The translations under genes were made by a program, and so were the position numbers. From contig JAUUWR010000050.1 in the NCBI GenBank assembly GCA_030588935.1, positions 1-7,436 of the forward strand: a DNA stretch of 7,436 bases, written 5' to 3'. The stretch comes from a bacterium. GTDB lineage: Archaea > Nanobdellota > Nanobdellia > Pacearchaeales > GW2011-AR1. The notes beneath the pieces were generated by a model. The model had not been told where the DNA came from, searched no databases, and saw only the letters and a program-made list of their open reading frames with translations. This document shows positions 5,365 through 7,436 of the stretch, piece by piece; within the stretch, counting starts at the first letter, position 1; the number at the start of each line of letters is the position of its first letter.

Positions 5365-6488
5365 AAAAAATAAAAGTCTATCTACAATATCCTTGGAAAT
5401 TTCCAGATTCTCCATATTATAAGTATCTCATTGACAACCCTCCGAAAGATATTACATATATAAATACAGAAAAGCAAAAAGGTAGTATAACTAATAAAAA
5501 GTTTTTTTGGTTTTCTAATTTTCTGAAGAGGAATATCAGAAGATTTGCGAATTCCCAAAAATTATCAATACCAAATGCTCGTCTAAGTCCAAGAGGAAAT
5601 TACGACTTAATCCATTGTGCACATTGTCTATCAAAGAATAAAAATAAACCATGGATTGCTGATATTGAAGGTGAATGGCAATTATATATTGGTAAAAAAA
5701 CAAAAAAGTCCAAAGAGAAAGTCAGGGAAATTTTAACGGGTAAAAATTGCAAGAAAATTATGCCTTGGGCAGAGAAAACAAAAAAAGAAATATTAAAAGA
5801 ATTTCCTGAAATTAAAGAGAAGGTTAGGGTTGTTTACCCTGCAACCCCATTACATAAAAAAACTACTTCTAAAAAAAATAAAAATGATAAGATAACAATG
5901 CTTTATGAAACAAGGTATTTCTGGATTAAGGGTGGAATAATTGCTCTTGAAGTCTATAAAAAATTAAAGGAAAGATATGATGATAAAATTGATTTAATTT
6001 TTATCTCAGATGTTCCAGAAAAAGTTAAGGAGAGATATCCTAAACTAAAAATAAGAAATTTAGTTTCAAATAACGAATTGCTCAAATTATATAAAAAATC
6101 CGATATCTTTTTCTATCCAAGTTTCGTAGATACCTTTGGTTTTGGATTATTAGAAGCAATGGGTTTTGGTATTCCAATTGTAACTGTTAATACAAAATAT
6201 ACAAAAACAAGAAAAGAGATAGTTGAAAACAATATTAACGGGCTTATCTTTGATATAAATGACAATACATGTGAAAAGTTGATTAATCAAAAAGAAAATG
6301 TAGTTATTAAAGAAGATGAAGAAAAAATAATAAATCAATTGGTAGAAAACTGCTCTAAGCTAATAGAAAACAAAAAACTCAGAGAAAAAATGTCAAAAGA
6401 GTGTATTTTTGAGATTAATTTAGGCAGGTTTTCTATCAAAGAAAGGAATAAGAAATTAAAAAGGATTTATGGAAAAGCATTAGAATGA
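5361..6488 (+). CDS. GT4 family (GT-B fold) glycosyltransferase
   Basis: The 375-residue protein has a divergent N-terminal half, with YDLIHCAHCL (81-90), KPWIADIEGEW (96-106) and MPWAEKTKKEIL (134-145). The C-terminal half is typical of GT4: ETRYFWIKGGIIALEVY (183-199), DIFFYPSFVDTFGFGLLEAMG (248-268), GIPIV (270-274) and NGLIFD (293-298). The EX7E-type donor-site motif is present as D257-x7-E265, with Asp in the first position, a common variant. The family retains the donor's anomeric configuration and uses UDP-, GDP- or dTDP-sugars. Donor and acceptor here are unknown. The start is the ATG in the ATGA overlap with the GT2 gene; no strong ribosome site is close, so coupling is likely. The stop overlaps the start of the C-methyltransferase. 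Very Lys- and Ile-rich composition reflects low G+C. The two adjacent glycosyltransferases probably act in succession on the same glycan. Confidence 0.86.
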   Translation: MKKIKVYLQYPWKFPDSPYYKYLIDNPPKDITYINTEKQKGSITNKKFFWFSNFLKRNIRRFANSQKLSIPNARLSPRGNYDLIHCAHCLSKNKNKPWIADIEGEWQLYIGKKTKKSKEKVREILTGKNCKKIMPWAEKTKKEILKEFPEIKEKVRVVYPATPLHKKTTSKKNKNDKITMLYETRYFWIKGGIIALEVYKKLKERYDDKIDLIFISDVPEKVKERYPKLKIRNLVSNNELLKLYKKSDIFFYPSFVDTFGFGLLEAMGFGIPIVTVNTKYTKTRKEIVENNINGLIFDINDNTCEKLINQKENVVIKEDEEKIINQLVENCSKLIENKKLREKMSKECIFEINLGRFSIKERNKKLKRIYGKALE

Positions 6489-7436
6489 TGAGCAGATTAG
6501 AAATAAAAGAATGCAGATCATGTGGGTCTGATAGTTTTTTCCCTATTCTTTCTTTAGGAAATCAATATGTCACTAATTTTATTAATTCTAAGGATGAGCA
6601 GGGAGAAACGATTCCATTAGAATTAGTTTTATGTGGGAATTGCAGTCTTTTGCAGTTAAAGCACAATACTCCACCACAGTTGACATGGAACGACCAATAT
6701 TGGTATAAATCTGGAATTAGTTCTACAATTAAGGCAGATTTAAAAGATATATCAGAAAAAGCCAAAAAAATAAAAGAATTAGAAAAAGGAGATATCATAG
6801 TTGATATTGGGTGTAATGATGGAACTTTACTAGATTTTTATAATAATTCAATAAAAGGGGTTGGGTTTGAGCCTTCAAAAAATGTAGCAGAAGAAGCAAA
6901 GTCTAAAGGACATTATATAATAAATAATTTTTTTAATGCAAAAGATTTCAAAGATAGATTTGGGAATGAGAAAGCAAAAATAATTACTGCTATCTCTATG
7001 TTTTATGATTTAGATAATCCCAATCAATTTTTAGAAGATATTGTTTCATGTCTAGATAAGGACGGACTCTTTGTTATACAACAAAATTACTTGGTTACAA
7101 TGCTTGAACAAAATGCTTTTGATAATATTTGCCATGAACATAGAGAGTATTATTCTTTAGGTTCATTAGAAAATATATTAAAAAAATATGGACTAGAAAT
7201 ATTTGATGTGGAACAAAACTCAATTAACGGAGGAAGTATTAGGACATATATGAAACTGAAAAATAATAGAATGATGGGTAGATTTAAGGGAGCTGAAAAA
7301 AGAATAAGAAATCTATTAGAAAAAGAAAGAGATATGGGTTTAGATACATTAAAACCTTATCAGGAATTTGCTTCAAGAATTTCCAGAATTAAAGATGAAT
7401 TAATAGATTTCTTGAATCGTGAAAAAAGAAATGGAA
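6485..7436 (+). CDS. Zinc-binding class I SAM sugar C-methyltransferase, 3' incomplete
   Basis: The frame runs from ATG 6485 to the window edge without a stop, giving 317 visible residues; family members are about 400, so the end is missing. Three parts are visible. First is an N-terminal zinc-binding region with C10-x2-C13 and C50-x2-C53 (Methyltransf_13 type). Second is a SAM-binding domain with VDIGCNDG (106-113), GFEPS (127-131) and SMFYDLDNP (171-179). Third is a C-terminal part with the signature CHEHREYYSL (216-225) and NGGSIRTY (248-255). This architecture matches NDP-sugar C-methyltransferases such as TylC3/TcaB9, which methylate a carbon next to the keto group of a 4-keto deoxysugar nucleotide. 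The HEH residues thought to include the catalytic base are kept; a Cys replaces the Tyr before them in TcaB9, which I believe is common in polysaccharide-cluster members. The dehydratase upstream could make a keto-sugar substrate. A second ATG directly follows the first. The ATGA overlap couples it to the GT4 gene. Confidence 0.87.
   Translation, partial: MMSRLEIKECRSCGSDSFFPILSLGNQYVTNFINSKDEQGETIPLELVLCGNCSLLQLKHNTPPQLTWNDQYWYKSGISSTIKADLKDISEKAKKIKELEKGDIIVDIGCNDGTLLDFYNNSIKGVGFEPSKNVAEEAKSKGHYIINNFFNAKDFKDRFGNEKAKIITAISMFYDLDNPNQFLEDIVSCLDKDGLFVIQQNYLVTMLEQNAFDNICHEHREYYSLGSLENILKKYGLEIFDVEQNSINGGSIRTYMKLKNNRMMGRFKGAEKRIRNLLEKERDMGLDTLKPYQEFASRISRIKDELIDFLNREKRNG

Noticed and set aside
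2766..6488. Reassigned genetic code with UGA as glycine, as in some candidate-phyla bacteria
   Set aside because: UGA occurs at the ends of complete, correctly sized genes in ATGA overlaps, and none interrupts a conserved domain.
6562..6798. Open frame of 78 codons on the reverse strand
   Set aside because: It lies wholly opposite the continuous C-methyltransferase gene, whose Cys pairs and SAM motif occupy this stretch; it is an antisense shadow.
1..7436. CRISPR array, tRNA/rRNA, insertion-sequence ends or transposase
   Set aside because: No regularly spaced repeats, no cloverleaf-like or rRNA-like segments, and no terminal inverted repeats or transposase motifs were seen on either strand. 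The mosaic structure is better explained by recombination.

Overview
This AT-rich window (low G+C by eye) holds part of a surface-glycan (capsule, S-layer glycan or lipid-linked polysaccharide) biosynthesis locus. All recognisable genes lie on the + strand. The organism is most likely a small-genome archaeon of DPANN (Woesearchaeota/Pacearchaeota) type. The reasons are strong AGA/AGG and ATA codon preference, BRE/TATA-like elements of the form RNAAAnnTTTWWA before two or three transcription units, and an epimerase of a divergent flavour. A Candidate Phyla Radiation bacterium is not excluded, because several Shine-Dalgarno sites are good and no diagnostic archaeal gene is present. UGA is used as a normal stop.

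Layout. Positions 2-262 are the 3' end of an unrecognised gene cut by the window edge. Positions 337-1437 encode a divergent non-hydrolysing UDP-GlcNAc 2-epimerase (WecB family). Positions 1516-2541 encode a CapD/WbpM-type NAD(P)-dependent UDP-sugar 4,6-dehydratase. After a 117-base gap, 2659-2769 encodes a 36-residue mini-ORF that looks like the surviving C-terminal tail of a second, different UDP-GlcNAc 2-epimerase gene. It leads into a tight run of five genes: small SAM methyltransferase (2766-3284), B12-binding-type radical SAM enzyme (3281-4540), GT2 glycosyltransferase (4537-5364), GT4 glycosyltransferase (5361-6488), and a zinc-binding sugar C-methyltransferase (6485 to the edge, incomplete). 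Every junction from the mini-ORF onward is an ATGA start/stop overlap, so the run reads as one translationally coupled operon.

How the genes fit together. The epimerase and dehydratase act on UDP-GlcNAc to give ManNAc-type and 4-keto-6-deoxy-HexNAc-type nucleotide sugars. The C-methyltransferase family usually acts on keto-deoxysugar nucleotides. The radical SAM enzyme and small methyltransferase are candidate tailoring enzymes, and the GT2 and GT4 enzymes would add sugars to the growing glycan. The reductase or aminotransferase that normally follows the dehydratase is absent here.

Most notable signals. The first is the remnant epimerase tail, which marks an old recombination or deletion junction. 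The second is the arginine codon use of the dehydratase (11 of 16 Arg codons are CGN, against 5 of 90 in all other coding sequence in the window), which marks it as foreign to its neighbours. Together they suggest a mosaic, cassette-exchanged glycan locus. I found no CRISPR array, RNA gene, transposase or clearly new molecular system.
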